From: Miniphocaeibacter sp012841535
GTDB taxonomy: Bacteria > Bacillota > Clostridia > Tissierellales > Peptoniphilaceae
Assembly (NCBI RefSeq): GCF_049274025.1
Contig: NZ_JBASRV010000003.1
DNA: 19,720 bases
Direction: 5' to 3' (one strand)
This document shows positions 8,078-14,049 of this stretch, in pieces. Position 1 is the stretch's first letter, and the number at the start of each line of letters is the position of its first letter. The position numbers and the translations under genes were made by a program. Below the pieces are notes generated by a model, which was given only the letters and a program-made list of their open reading frames with translations, was not told the DNA's origin and made no database searches.

Positions 8078-8911
8078 ATGAATAAAGTATATGAGAAATT
8101 AGAAAGAAGTTTTGCAAGTATAAAGGATAAAATTCCTTTTGAACCAAAATTGGCATTGGTTTTAGGGTCTGGTCTAGGAGATTTTGCAGAGACTATAGAT
8201 ATAAAGACAATTATAAATTATGATGAAGTTGAAGGATTTCCATTATCAACTGTAGCAGGTCATGAGGGAAGATTTGTATTTGGATATATTGATAATTTAC
8301 CAATAGTTATTATGCAAGGTAGGGTCCATTATTATGAAGGATATGAGATGTCAGATGTTGTATTACCAATTAGACTAATGAAGAAAATGGGAGCAGAAGT
8401 ATTATTTTTAACAAATGCCTGTGGAGGAGTAAATAAAGAATTTAATGTTGGTGATTTTATGATTATAGAAGATCATATAAGTTTCTTTATACCATCACCA
8501 CTGCTTGGTGAAAATATTGAAGAACTAGGTACAAGATTTCCTGATATGTCTGAAATATATAATAGAGAAATAATTAAAATTATTGAAAATACTGCCTTAG
8601 AAAACAATATCAATATTAGAAAAGGAATATATTTACAATACACAGGACCAAGTTATGAAACTCCTACAGAGATAAAAATGTGTGCAAAGTTAGGAGCTGA
8701 TACAGTTGGAATGAGTACAGCATGTGAAGCTATGGCAGCAAGACATATGGGAATGAAAATATGTGGAATATCGTGTATAACCAACATGGCAGCAGGAATA
8801 TCTGAAAATCCACTTAGTCATGAAGAAGTAGCAGAAACAGCTAAAAGAGTTGCCCCTATATTTAAAAGACTTGTTAGAGAGTCAATAATAAAAATAGGAC
8901 AAAATATTTAA
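8078..8911 (+). CDS. punA: Purine-nucleoside phosphorylase (trimeric PNP-I type)
   Basis: A 277-residue cytoplasmic enzyme that splits inosine, guanosine and their deoxy forms with phosphate into base and (deoxy)ribose-1-phosphate. Family signatures are complete: LVLGSGLGDF with phosphate-binding S31, GHEGRF (H62), QGRVHYYEGY (80-89), TNACGGVN (112-119), GPSYETPTE with E194, GMSTACEA with M212-S213, and CITNMAAG with N236, the pair E194/N236 matching the base-recognition residues of mammalian-type PNP. Length is typical. ATG at 8078 with AAAGGAG 6 bases upstream; 27 bases after the importer. Its product feeds DeoB. The purine-specific trimeric type is chosen over the hexameric DeoD type by these motifs. 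Confidence 0.96.
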   Translation: MNKVYEKLERSFASIKDKIPFEPKLALVLGSGLGDFAETIDIKTIINYDEVEGFPLSTVAGHEGRFVFGYIDNLPIVIMQGRVHYYEGYEMSDVVLPIRLMKKMGAEVLFLTNACGGVNKEFNVGDFMIIEDHISFFIPSPLLGENIEELGTRFPDMSEIYNREIIKIIENTALENNINIRKGIYLQYTGPSYETPTEIKMCAKLGADTVGMSTACEAMAARHMGMKICGISCITNMAAGISENPLSHEEVAETAKRVAPIFKRLVRESIIKIGQNI

Positions 8912-8941
8912 AATATTTGAGTGGATTAGGATGTGCTTACT

Positions 8942-10270
8942 ATGAGAATGTATGATCTAATTTTAAAGAAAAGAAACGGTAATGAATTAACGGATGATGA
9001 GCTAGATTTTATAATAAATGGTTACACAAATGATGAAATTGAAGATTATCAAATATCAGCTTTATTAATGGCTATTTATTTTAAAGGAATGAATGAAAGG
9101 GAAACTGCAAAGCTTACTATGGCAATGGCTAGTTCTGGAGATATGATAGACTTATCTTCTATAGGAGGAATAAAAGTTGACAAACATAGTACAGGGGGAG
9201 TCGGGGATAAGACCAGCTTAATAATAGGACCAATTGTTGCAGCATGTAATGTTCCTGTGGCAAAGATGAGTGGTAGAGGACTTGGGCACACTGGAGGAAC
9301 AATAGACAAAATGGAATCCATACCAGGTCTGAAAACTTCCCTAGATACTGAAGAATTTTTTTCAATAGTGAATAGTATAGGAATTTCAATAATAGGACAA
9401 ACGGGAAATATTGCTCCAGCAGATAAAAAATTATATGCTTTAAGAGATGTTACTGCAACTGTAGACAGTATACCTTTAATAGCTTCATCTATTATGAGTA
9501 AAAAAATAGCTGCAGGTTCTGACGCTATTTTACTGGATGTAAAAACAGGTAGTGGTGCCTTTATGAAAACGTTGGATGATTCCATAGAATTGGCCAAAGA
9601 AATGGTTAATATAGGGGTAAATACTGGTAGAGATACTTTGGCCCTAATTACTGATATGGATACTCCCTTAGGTTTTGCTATTGGTAACTCATTAGAGATA
9701 ATGGAGGTAGTAAATACTTTGAAAGGGTGTGGACCAAAGGATTTAACAGAAGTTTCTTTAGAGTTAGCTGCTAATATGTTAGTTTTAGCAAAAAAAGGAA
9801 CGTTAGATGAATGCAGAATACTAGCTAAAAATGTACTAGAAAATGGCCATGCTTTTAATAAACTTTGTGATATGGTTGAGGCACAGGGAGGAGATATATC
9901 TGTTTTAAATGATTTTTCATTATTTGAAAAATCTCCTATAGTCGCTAATTTAATCTCTGATAGAAGTGGAATTATAACATATATAGATGCTGAATCTTGT
10001 GGATTAGCTTCAGTAAGTTTAGGGGCAGGAAGAACAAAAAAAGGTGACGATATTGATTATAGTGCAGGGATAGTCCTAAAGAAAAAAATAGGTGATAAGG
10101 TAAATAAAGGAGATATTTTAGCAGAATTATATACTTCAAAAGAAGATAGTTTAAAAGACGTTAAGAAATCAATGTTAGAGGCATTTAGAATAGAAGATAG
10201 AGATATAAAAGTAAAAAATCATATATATGCAAGAATTACAAAAGATAGAGTATATAGAATGTACTCTTAG
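8942..10270 (+). CDS. pdp: Pyrimidine-nucleoside phosphorylase
   Basis: A 442-residue dimeric enzyme that phosphorolyses uridine, thymidine and deoxyuridine. It shows the family N-terminus MRMYDLILKKRNGNELT, the phosphate-binding KHSTGGVGDK (81-90), the signature GRGLGHTGGTIDKMES (about 112-127), and a C-terminal PYNP_C domain (about 340-420). Bacillus Pdp begins with the same MRM; for this reason the ATG at 8942 is preferred to an in-frame GTG at 8933. The AGGA at 8928-8931 fits the ATG. Pdp and thymidine phosphorylase (deoA) cannot be separated by eye with certainty; in Firmicutes this architecture is normally the broad-specificity Pdp. It is the last gene of the operon, so import, purine and pyrimidine cleavage and sugar catabolism are co-transcribed. 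Confidence 0.94.
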   Translation: MRMYDLILKKRNGNELTDDELDFIINGYTNDEIEDYQISALLMAIYFKGMNERETAKLTMAMASSGDMIDLSSIGGIKVDKHSTGGVGDKTSLIIGPIVAACNVPVAKMSGRGLGHTGGTIDKMESIPGLKTSLDTEEFFSIVNSIGISIIGQTGNIAPADKKLYALRDVTATVDSIPLIASSIMSKKIAAGSDAILLDVKTGSGAFMKTLDDSIELAKEMVNIGVNTGRDTLALITDMDTPLGFAIGNSLEIMEVVNTLKGCGPKDLTEVSLELAANMLVLAKKGTLDECRILAKNVLENGHAFNKLCDMVEAQGGDISVLNDFSLFEKSPIVANLISDRSGIITYIDAESCGLASVSLGAGRTKKGDDIDYSAGIVLKKKIGDKVNKGDILAELYTSKEDSLKDVKKSMLEAFRIEDRDIKVKNHIYARITKDRVYRMYS

Positions 10271-10347
10271 AGATTTTTTACAGTATAAATGAATATAAGT
10301 TAACTTTTAATTATAGAATTTTTACGACTAAATAATAATTGTTTTTA

Positions 10348-10450
10348 ATAGCGTTACTGAAGAAAAATTACTTGCGGTTTGAGTTAGGAAGCTTGGACCG
10401 CTATTTTATTTTCAAATACATTAAACTAGATTGTGAAAATATGCATAATT
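10348..10450 (+). repeat. IS-end-like repeat, copy 1, with RNA-type hairpin
   Basis: This stretch aligns with 19609-19720 over about 100 bases (shared landmarks: ATAG-GTT--TGAAGAAAA, TGCGGTT, AAGCTTG, CCGCTATTT, ATTTTCAAA, TTAAACT). Inside it, arms 10374-10385 and 10390-10401 form a 12-bp stem with several G-U pairs, followed by TATTTTATTTTC. It lies about 100 bases after pdp and may terminate the nucleoside operon. It makes up a third of the 315-base gene-free gap 10271-10585; bases 10271-10347 hold nothing I recognise. Confidence 0.55.
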
Positions 10451-10455
10451 TTAAC

Positions 10456-10570
10456 GGCTCTTTATCATAATTTGGTAAATCTAGTCTACATATTATTCTT
10501 ATATAAATTATTGCTTATTATTTTTTACAATAAAAAATAGTGCCAATGTATTCATTTTCATCAACACTAT
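10456..10570 (-). mobile_element. Possible miniature remnant of an ISL3-like insertion sequence
   Basis: Read on the minus strand, ATAGTGTTGATGAA (plus 10557-10570) is an exact 14-base match to the sequence at 19610-19623 near the putative IS left end. The same strand then runs to ATAAAGAGCC (plus 10456-10465), the complement of GGCTCTTTAT, close to GGCTCTTTGT at 19597. That would be a left and a right IS end with nearly everything between deleted. The outermost bases expected left of 10570 are not preserved, so this is tentative. The interior also contains an AT-only inverted repeat (10519-10527 with 10531-10539). Confidence 0.35.
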
Positions 10571-10585
10571 AAATTATATAATCTT

Positions 10586-11239
10586 TTAATTTTCTTGAAC
10601 AGATGTAGCTTCTGTTACATCTGTAGTTTCTTCTTCCTCGATGTCTGTATTCAAGGCTTCTTTAATTTTTTCTTCAAAATAATCGTAATCTTTCATAGCC
10701 ATAACAGAGTCAATAATCCTACCGTTTTTATCTAAAAAGAAGGTAGTTGGAAATGCTAAAATAGGGTAACCTGTTTTTGCCAATTCATCGGCTGCTATAT
10801 TAAAGGTGTAATTATTGTTATCTACAAATTCTTCAACTAATTGTTTTTCTTCTCCAACGGATATTCCAAGAACTACAACTTCTTCAGGATAGTCATCTTG
10901 AATTTTTTGTAAGTCAGGCATTTCTCTTTTACAAGGACCACACCAAGTTGCCCAAAAATTTAAAATTACAGCCTTATCTCTAAAGTCAGATAATTTAACG
11001 GTTTCTCCTGTAAGTAATTCTATTTCAAAGTCAGGTGCTAAATTGCCGATATCAAAACCTTCAGCATTTGGATCAACTGTAGGTTTAGTTTCTTCTGCTT
11101 CTGTAGTAATATCTGTAATATTTTGAGAAGTATCAGTAGGTTCACTTGAACTATTACTTGAACTTGTTTCGTTTTCTGAACACGAAGTTATTATAAATAA
11201 TGATACAATAAGTAAAAAACTAAGTTTTATTTTTTTCAA
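10586..11239 (-). CDS. TlpA/ResA-like thioredoxin-fold lipoprotein (extracytoplasmic thiol-disulfide oxidoreductase)
   Basis: A 217-residue protein. An N-terminal lipoprotein signal (MKKIKLSFLLIVSLFII) ends in the lipobox ITSC with C20. A Ser/Thr/Glu-rich linker (about 21-60) tethers a thioredoxin-fold domain from GNLAPDFEIELLTGE (about 65) onward. The active site is WCGPC (99-103), the cis-proline loop is AFPTTFFLDKNG, and the C-terminus is very acidic. The start is TTG at 11239: it follows AAAGGAG (plus 11249-11255) by 9 bases and gives a short normal signal peptide, whereas the longer frame to 11284 adds a charged leader. It overlaps the upstream ferredoxin gene by 20 bases, so the two are translationally linked. 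The likely role is reduction of disulfides outside the membrane, using electrons from the membrane partner; the substrate is unknown. Confidence 0.88.
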   Translation of the reverse strand: MKKIKLSFLLIVSLFIITSCSENETSSSNSSSEPTDTSQNITDITTEAEETKPTVDPNAEGFDIGNLAPDFEIELLTGETVKLSDFRDKAVILNFWATWCGPCKREMPDLQKIQDDYPEEVVVLGISVGEEKQLVEEFVDNNNYTFNIAADELAKTGYPILAFPTTFFLDKNGRIIDSVMAMKDYDYFEEKIKEALNTDIEEEETTDVTEATSVQEN

Positions 11240-12080
11240 TTTCTCTTTCTCCTTTGATCTTTCTCTTTTTCCAATGGATTGCATTGGTAGGACAAGAACT
11301 TATACAATCACCACAATTAATACACTCGTGATCATTTACCTTCTTCACATCCATTTTACATACATTTATACATTTATTACAGTTAATACATTTTTTTTCA
11401 TTAACTGTAATTCCAAATATTGAATATTTATTGAAAAAAGAATAAATTGCACCTAAAGGGCATATAAATTTACAAAAGCCTCTGTAAACAAAGACAACTA
11501 GAATTATTATAAACAATAATAAGAAAAATTTCCAATTAAATAATTTTCCAACTATATTATCAAATTGATTTCCAAATATTACTAAAGGAATTCCTGCTTC
11601 TAAAGTACCGGCAGGACATATGTATTTACAAAATGCCGGCGATAAAAGAACTATAGGTAAAATAAAAATAAATACTATTAATAATATATATTTTAAATAG
11701 GATAATTTTCTAGTAATTCTATTTTTTTTAATTTTAGGTGTAGGTATTTTATATAATAATTCTTGTATAAGACCAAAAGGACATAAAAATCCACAAATAA
11801 GTCTACCAAAAAGTCCACCGAATATTAGTAATGTTCCTACTATGTAAAAAGGGAATTTATTTGGGATTTGTGCAATAGCAAATTGTAAACTACCTAAAGG
11901 ACATGCAGCTATTGCTCCAGGACAGGAATAACAATTAAGTCCAGGAACACATATTCCCTTTGTTTTACTTTGATTAATAGTTTGATTTGTAAAATTAACT
12001 AAATCAGAATTATATAATAGGGCAGTAAAAAGCTGAAATATTTTTCTTTTAGTAGGTAATTTTAATTTATCCAATGCCAA
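11220..12080 (-). CDS. Membrane-bound 4Fe-4S protein (NapH-like, Fer4_5 plus ferredoxin domain)
   Basis: A 286-residue polytopic membrane protein with 18 cysteines in ordered motifs. N-terminal GLNCYSCPGAIAACPLG (C50, C53, C60), then C96/C100 (ICGFLCPFG), C151/C155 (FCKYICPAG) and C203/C207 (FCKFICPLG) lie at the ends of membrane helices (about 76-96, 128-147, 184-200). A C-terminal bacterial ferredoxin domain holds CxxCxxCxxxC twice (C231-C241 and C253-C263). NapH- and CcoG-like proteins of this build move electrons through or to the membrane. The start is a TTG at 12080 with GGAG at 12085-12088, but spacing is tight and the next TTG (12074) is possible. It overlaps the upstream micro-protein gene by 14 bases and the downstream thioredoxin gene by 20, an obligate-looking unit. 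The electron donor is not known. Confidence 0.85.
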   Translation of the reverse strand: MALDKLKLPTKRKIFQLFTALLYNSDLVNFTNQTINQSKTKGICVPGLNCYSCPGAIAACPLGSLQFAIAQIPNKFPFYIVGTLLIFGGLFGRLICGFLCPFGLIQELLYKIPTPKIKKNRITRKLSYLKYILLIVFIFILPIVLLSPAFCKYICPAGTLEAGIPLVIFGNQFDNIVGKLFNWKFFLLLFIIILVVFVYRGFCKFICPLGAIYSFFNKYSIFGITVNEKKCINCNKCINVCKMDVKKVNDHECINCGDCISSCPTNAIHWKKRKIKGEREIEKNKT

Positions 12081-12201
12081 TACACTCCAAACAAATATAA
12101 ATTGCTTTCATTAATGTGTCATGATAATCATTTTGACCTATACCTATTATTATAAAGAGCATACCTATTAGTAAGATGGAAATATTAATATATTTTTTCA
12201 T
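12067..12201 (-). CDS. 44-residue membrane micro-protein with C-terminal CXXC (CD1871A-like family)
   Basis: A short reading frame begins MKKYINISILLIGMLFIIIG and ends CLECIGIG just before TAA at 12067. It has one hydrophobic helix (about 5-22), a polar linker with D25, H27 and D28, an amphipathic part AIYI, and the CLEC motif (C37, C40). This end closely resembles what I recall of the CD1871A family of CXXC-containing small proteins in clostridia, whose function is unknown. Coding is supported by AAGGAG at 12214-12219 (12 bases before ATG), a 14-base overlap with the ferredoxin gene, and the same order next to a thioredoxin gene. Such a protein might deliver electrons or thiols, or be a structural subunit of the membrane complex; this is speculation. 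The family name is from memory. Confidence 0.8.
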   Translation of the reverse strand: MKKYINISILLIGMLFIIIGIGQNDYHDTLMKAIYICLECIGIG

Positions 12202-12227
12202 TTTTATACTTATCTCCTTAATAATTT

Positions 12228-12256
12228 ATATTATCAGAAAAGAAGTATTTTTTAAA
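12228..12256 (-). promoter_or_regulatory. Possible promoter of the micro-protein/ferredoxin/thioredoxin operon
   Basis: On the minus strand, TTTAAA (plus 12251-12256), 17-nt spacer, TAATAT (plus 12228-12233), followed at a sensible distance by AAGGAG and the ATG at 12201. Both boxes match the consensus only partly and the region is AT-rich, so confidence is limited. Confidence 0.35.
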
Positions 12257-12275
12257 TATGTTTTAAAAATACAAT

Positions 12276-12303
12276 AAAAAAAGAAGGCTTTAAAAAGCCT
12301 TCT
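12276..12303 (-). terminator. Rho-independent terminator of the hsp20 gene
   Basis: On the minus strand, AGAAGGCTTT and AAAGCCTTCT (plus 12294-12303 and 12282-12291) form a GC-containing stem directly followed by seven T (plus 12276-12282). It lies 30 bases after the hsp20 stop and separates it from the redox operon that reads in the same direction. Confidence 0.85.
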
Positions 12304-12333
12304 GGGAGGATTAGATTCCATTTATTATGGATA

Positions 12334-12780
12334 TTAATCTATTTCTATTTCCTTAGATTTATTATTGTTTTTACGTTTAGGAATTTCTATTTTTAAAACT
12401 CCATTGTCTAATTTTGCTTTAAGATTTTCTTCATCTATATTATCAAAATACATTGATCTGCTCATAGAAGAAGTTTTTCTTTCCTTGTGAATATAGTTTT
12501 TCTTTTCATCGGATTTATCTACTTCTTCATCTTTATTTACTGAAATAGTTAATTTTCCGTCATCAAGTCTAATATTAATCTCTTTTTTGTCATAACCTGG
12601 TAAGTCTGCTTCTACTAGGTATTCATCTTCTAAGTCTTGAATATCTACTTTAAATAAAGGTTCATTGTTAAATCTAGTTGGTAAAGTACCTTCATTAAAG
12701 AATTGATCCATTAAGTCGTAAAAATCATCAAATTGATTTCTTAATCCGGTATATCTTCTAGGTGTAATTTTGTTTAACAT
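12334..12780 (-). CDS. Small heat-shock protein, Hsp20/alpha-crystallin family
   Basis: A 148-residue ATP-independent holdase chaperone. The N-terminal arm MLNKITPRRYTGLRNQFDDF is typical of Firmicute class A sHSPs. The alpha-crystallin domain (about 40-140) shows FKVDIQDLEDEYLVEADLPG, a central HKERKTSSMSRSMYF segment, and the end signature AKLDNGVLKIEIPKR, followed by a lysine-rich tail ending KEIEID, which may act as the I-x-I anchor for oligomers. The start is ATG at 12780; CTCCTTT on the plus strand (12789-12795) is its ribosome site with 8 bases of spacing, and an upstream GTG (12789) overlaps this site. It stands alone with its own terminator and a promoter that carries two heat-shock operators. 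Confidence 0.95.
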   Translation of the reverse strand: MLNKITPRRYTGLRNQFDDFYDLMDQFFNEGTLPTRFNNEPLFKVDIQDLEDEYLVEADLPGYDKKEINIRLDDGKLTISVNKDEEVDKSDEKKNYIHKERKTSSMSRSMYFDNIDEENLKAKLDNGVLKIEIPKRKNNNKSKEIEID

Positions 12781-12806
12781 AATAATCACTCCTTTAAAAG
12801 TTCAAC

Positions 12807-12833
12807 TTAGCACTACACCATATTAAGTGCTAT
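12807..12833. promoter_or_regulatory. CIRCE-like operator (HrcA site) upstream of hsp20
   Basis: TTAGCACTA-N9-AAGTGCTAT. This matches the CIRCE consensus TTAGCACTC-N9-GAGTGCTAA at 15 of 18 arm positions with the exact 9-base spacer. It sits in the leader just downstream of the predicted start point (near 12841) and 11 bases before the ribosome site, the usual place for HrcA repression. Confidence 0.8.
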
Positions 12834-12847
12834 CCCTTTACATCTTT

Positions 12848-12876
12848 ATCATACATCAATAGTCAAAGAAAGTCAA
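12848..12876 (-). promoter_or_regulatory. Sigma-A promoter of hsp20
   Basis: On the minus strand, TTGACT (plus 12871-12876), 17-nt spacer, TATGAT (plus 12848-12853). Close to consensus with ideal spacing; the transcript would start near 12841, just before the CIRCE-like operator. Confidence 0.75.
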
Positions 12877-12877
12877 G
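12861..12877. promoter_or_regulatory. CtsR-box-like heptad repeat over the hsp20 -35 region
   Basis: AGTCAAA-GAA-AGTCAAG fits the published CtsR consensus (A/G)GTCAAA-NAN-(A/G)GTCAAA in every position but the last. It covers the -35 box and part of the spacer, where a bound CtsR would block polymerase. Neither ctsR nor hrcA is within the window. Confidence 0.65.
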
Positions 12878-12891
12878 GGCTAATAAAATAT

Positions 12892-12932
12892 TATTAAAAA
12901 ATAGAGTAAAATTTTTAAATTTCACTCTATTT
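12892..12932 (-). terminator. Terminator of the DUF4430/ECF gene pair
   Basis: On the minus strand the stem AAATAGAGT/ACTCTATTT (plus 12924-12932 and 12899-12907), extended inward by an AAATTT/AAATTT pairing, is followed by T-rich sequence (complement of the A-run around 12896-12901). It lies 41 bases after the ECF gene and before the hsp20 promoter. Confidence 0.65.
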
Positions 12933-12972
12933 AAGTAAATCAAAGTAATATAGTTATTAATTAAATAGCTGT

Positions 12973-13473
12973 TTAGTTGAAATATTTTTTTGTAATATTT
13001 AATAGTATAGGGACAATAATTAAATAAATTACAAAATTTCCTATGCCATGAAGTAGATTAAAAGGTATATCAGCAAGTAAATATACCCAGTAGCTCTTTA
13101 AGCTAGCAAACATAGACGAAATTAAAAGGGAATAAACAAATCCAAATATGAAACCTGAAAAAAGGCAATAAATGGATTGTAATAAAATACTTGTTTTAAA
13201 TTTTTTAAAATTCTTTAATATACTTGCTATTAAAATAATTATGCCATAAGAAACTATTTGATAAATAGTCCAAATTCCAAAGCCTAAATATAAATTAGAA
13301 ATAAATATTACTAATATATTTAGTAAGATAGCATCAATAAAGGAAAAGTATATTGCAGTAAAAATAATAATACTTGTTACCGGCTGTATATTCGGTAAAA
13401 ATTGAAAGAAGATTCTTCCGGCAATAGTTGCAGCTGATAATAATGAAAGAAAGGTTAATTTTCTACTACTCAT
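12973..13473 (-). CDS. ECF transporter S-component-like membrane protein
   Basis: A 166-residue, almost entirely hydrophobic protein with five to six helices, the size and build of the substrate-binding S subunit of energy-coupling-factor importers. The N-terminal SSRKLTFLSLLSAATIAGRIFFQ and LPNIQPVTSIIIF, then GFGIWTIYQIVSYG and a C-terminal LADIPFNLLHGIGNFVIYLI, recall the riboflavin/cobalamin-type S-component fold. The ATG at 13473 lies within the stop of the preceding DUF4430 gene (overlap of 8 bases, ATGAGTAG) without its own ribosome site, so translation is probably coupled; a TTG at 13479 is the alternative. No EcfA or EcfT genes are nearby, so it would share a common energising module. 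The substrate is not readable from sequence; cobalamin is suggested by its partner and by metH nearby. Confidence 0.7.
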   Translation of the reverse strand: MSSRKLTFLSLLSAATIAGRIFFQFLPNIQPVTSIIIFTAIYFSFIDAILLNILVIFISNLYLGFGIWTIYQIVSYGIIILIASILKNFKKFKTSILLQSIYCLFSGFIFGFVYSLLISSMFASLKSYWVYLLADIPFNLLHGIGNFVIYLIIVPILLNITKKYFN

Positions 13474-13864
13474 TTTCAAATTTAGCTAAAGAGAAAACAA
13501 CACTGTCTTTATTTTTTAGTATACAATCACTTGCTCCAGTAGTAGCATATTCATCGTTTATTGTATAAGTCCAATATTTTCCTTCGTTTTCATCTTGTTC
13601 TCTACCGTTAATAGAGGTAATAAATCCATCTGATTCAACTATTTCAAAGTTATCTTTTAGTAAGGAAAGCAAATTATTGCCTGCTGTAGTTTTAATTTCT
13701 TCATTAGCAAATTCTTTTGTATCCTCTTTTAAAATAATATTTACTGTAATAGTATTACTTTCAGTTGGATTACTTGTTTCTTTTAGAGTATTGGTTTTAG
13801 TAGAACAAGCTACTAGAGAAAAGATTAAAATTATTGATATTAATAAAAATTTAAGTTTTTTCAT
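13466..13864 (-). CDS. DUF4430-domain lipoprotein (transcobalamin C-terminal-like)
   Basis: A 132-residue exported lipoprotein. The signal MKKLKFLLISIILIFSLVAC carries a lipobox LVAC with C20. The mature part, after a short Thr/Asn-rich linker, is a single small domain from about residue 38: a TVNIILKED strand, TAGNNLLSLLKD, FITSINGREQ, KYWTYTINDEYATTGASD and LKNKDSVVFSLAKFE. This order (G..LL..L, then sinG, yWtY.iN, Ga.d..l...D.v.f) matches what I know of DUF4430, which resembles the C-terminal part of transcobalamin and intrinsic factor. ATG at 13864 with AGGAGG 4 bases upstream. It overlaps the ECF-like gene, implying joint action, perhaps presenting a ligand to the S-component. The ligand is unproven. 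Confidence 0.78.
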   Translation of the reverse strand: MKKLKFLLISIILIFSLVACSTKTNTLKETSNPTESNTITVNIILKEDTKEFANEEIKTTAGNNLLSLLKDNFEIVESDGFITSINGREQDENEGKYWTYTINDEYATTGASDCILKNKDSVVFSLAKFENE

Positions 13865-13943
13865 AATGCCTCCTAATTTATATATTGATTTTATTATAAC
13901 AGAAAGAATATGATATAAAAATTATAAAATTCACATTACTAAC

Positions 13944-13960
13944 TATAGTTAATAACTATA
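13944..13960. promoter_or_regulatory. Perfect palindrome in the spacer between the DUF4430 gene and metF
   Basis: TATAGTTA-A-TAACTATA has 8-base arms around one central base. It lies between the divergent DUF4430/ECF and metF units, 80 bases from one start and 90 from the other, and could be a shared operator. The responsible regulator is not recognised. Confidence 0.4.
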
Positions 13961-13982
13961 TCTAACCATAAATTAATAGTAA

Positions 13983-14011
13983 TTGTTTATAACAAAACAC
14001 TATGATAACAT
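13983..14011 (+). promoter_or_regulatory. Possible promoter of the metF-metH operon
   Basis: TTGTTT (13983-13988), 17-nt spacer, TAACAT (14006-14011), leader about 30 nt. The -35 lies in a small palindrome TTGTT-TAT-AACAA (13983-13995). Moderate match to consensus; no S-box, T-box or cobalamin riboswitch motif is seen in this spacer. Confidence 0.35.
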
Positions 14012-14049
14012 AAAGTAAATGAATTTTAATAAAATTACTGGGGGTATTT

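Noticed and set aside
8931..8945. Mini-frame ATG-TGC-TTA-CTA-TGA whose stop overlaps the pdp start
   Set aside because: A four-codon leader with ATGA overlap is curious, but its ribosome site is not better than that of pdp and chance is likely.
9076..9597. Long open frames on the strand opposite pdp
   Set aside because: They lie wholly inside the well-conserved pdp gene, lack ribosome sites and encode no recognisable motif; they are shadows of its codon pattern.
13677..13913. Open frame opposite the DUF4430 lipoprotein gene
   Set aside because: It mirrors a gene with a clear signal peptide and ribosome site; no motif and no start context of its own.
13865..14049. Possible S-box, T-box or cobalamin riboswitch ahead of metF or the DUF4430 gene
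   Set aside because: The 185-base spacer has no B12-box-like GCCACTG, no S-box core and no T-box motif on either strand; it is too short and AT-rich for a cobalamin riboswitch.
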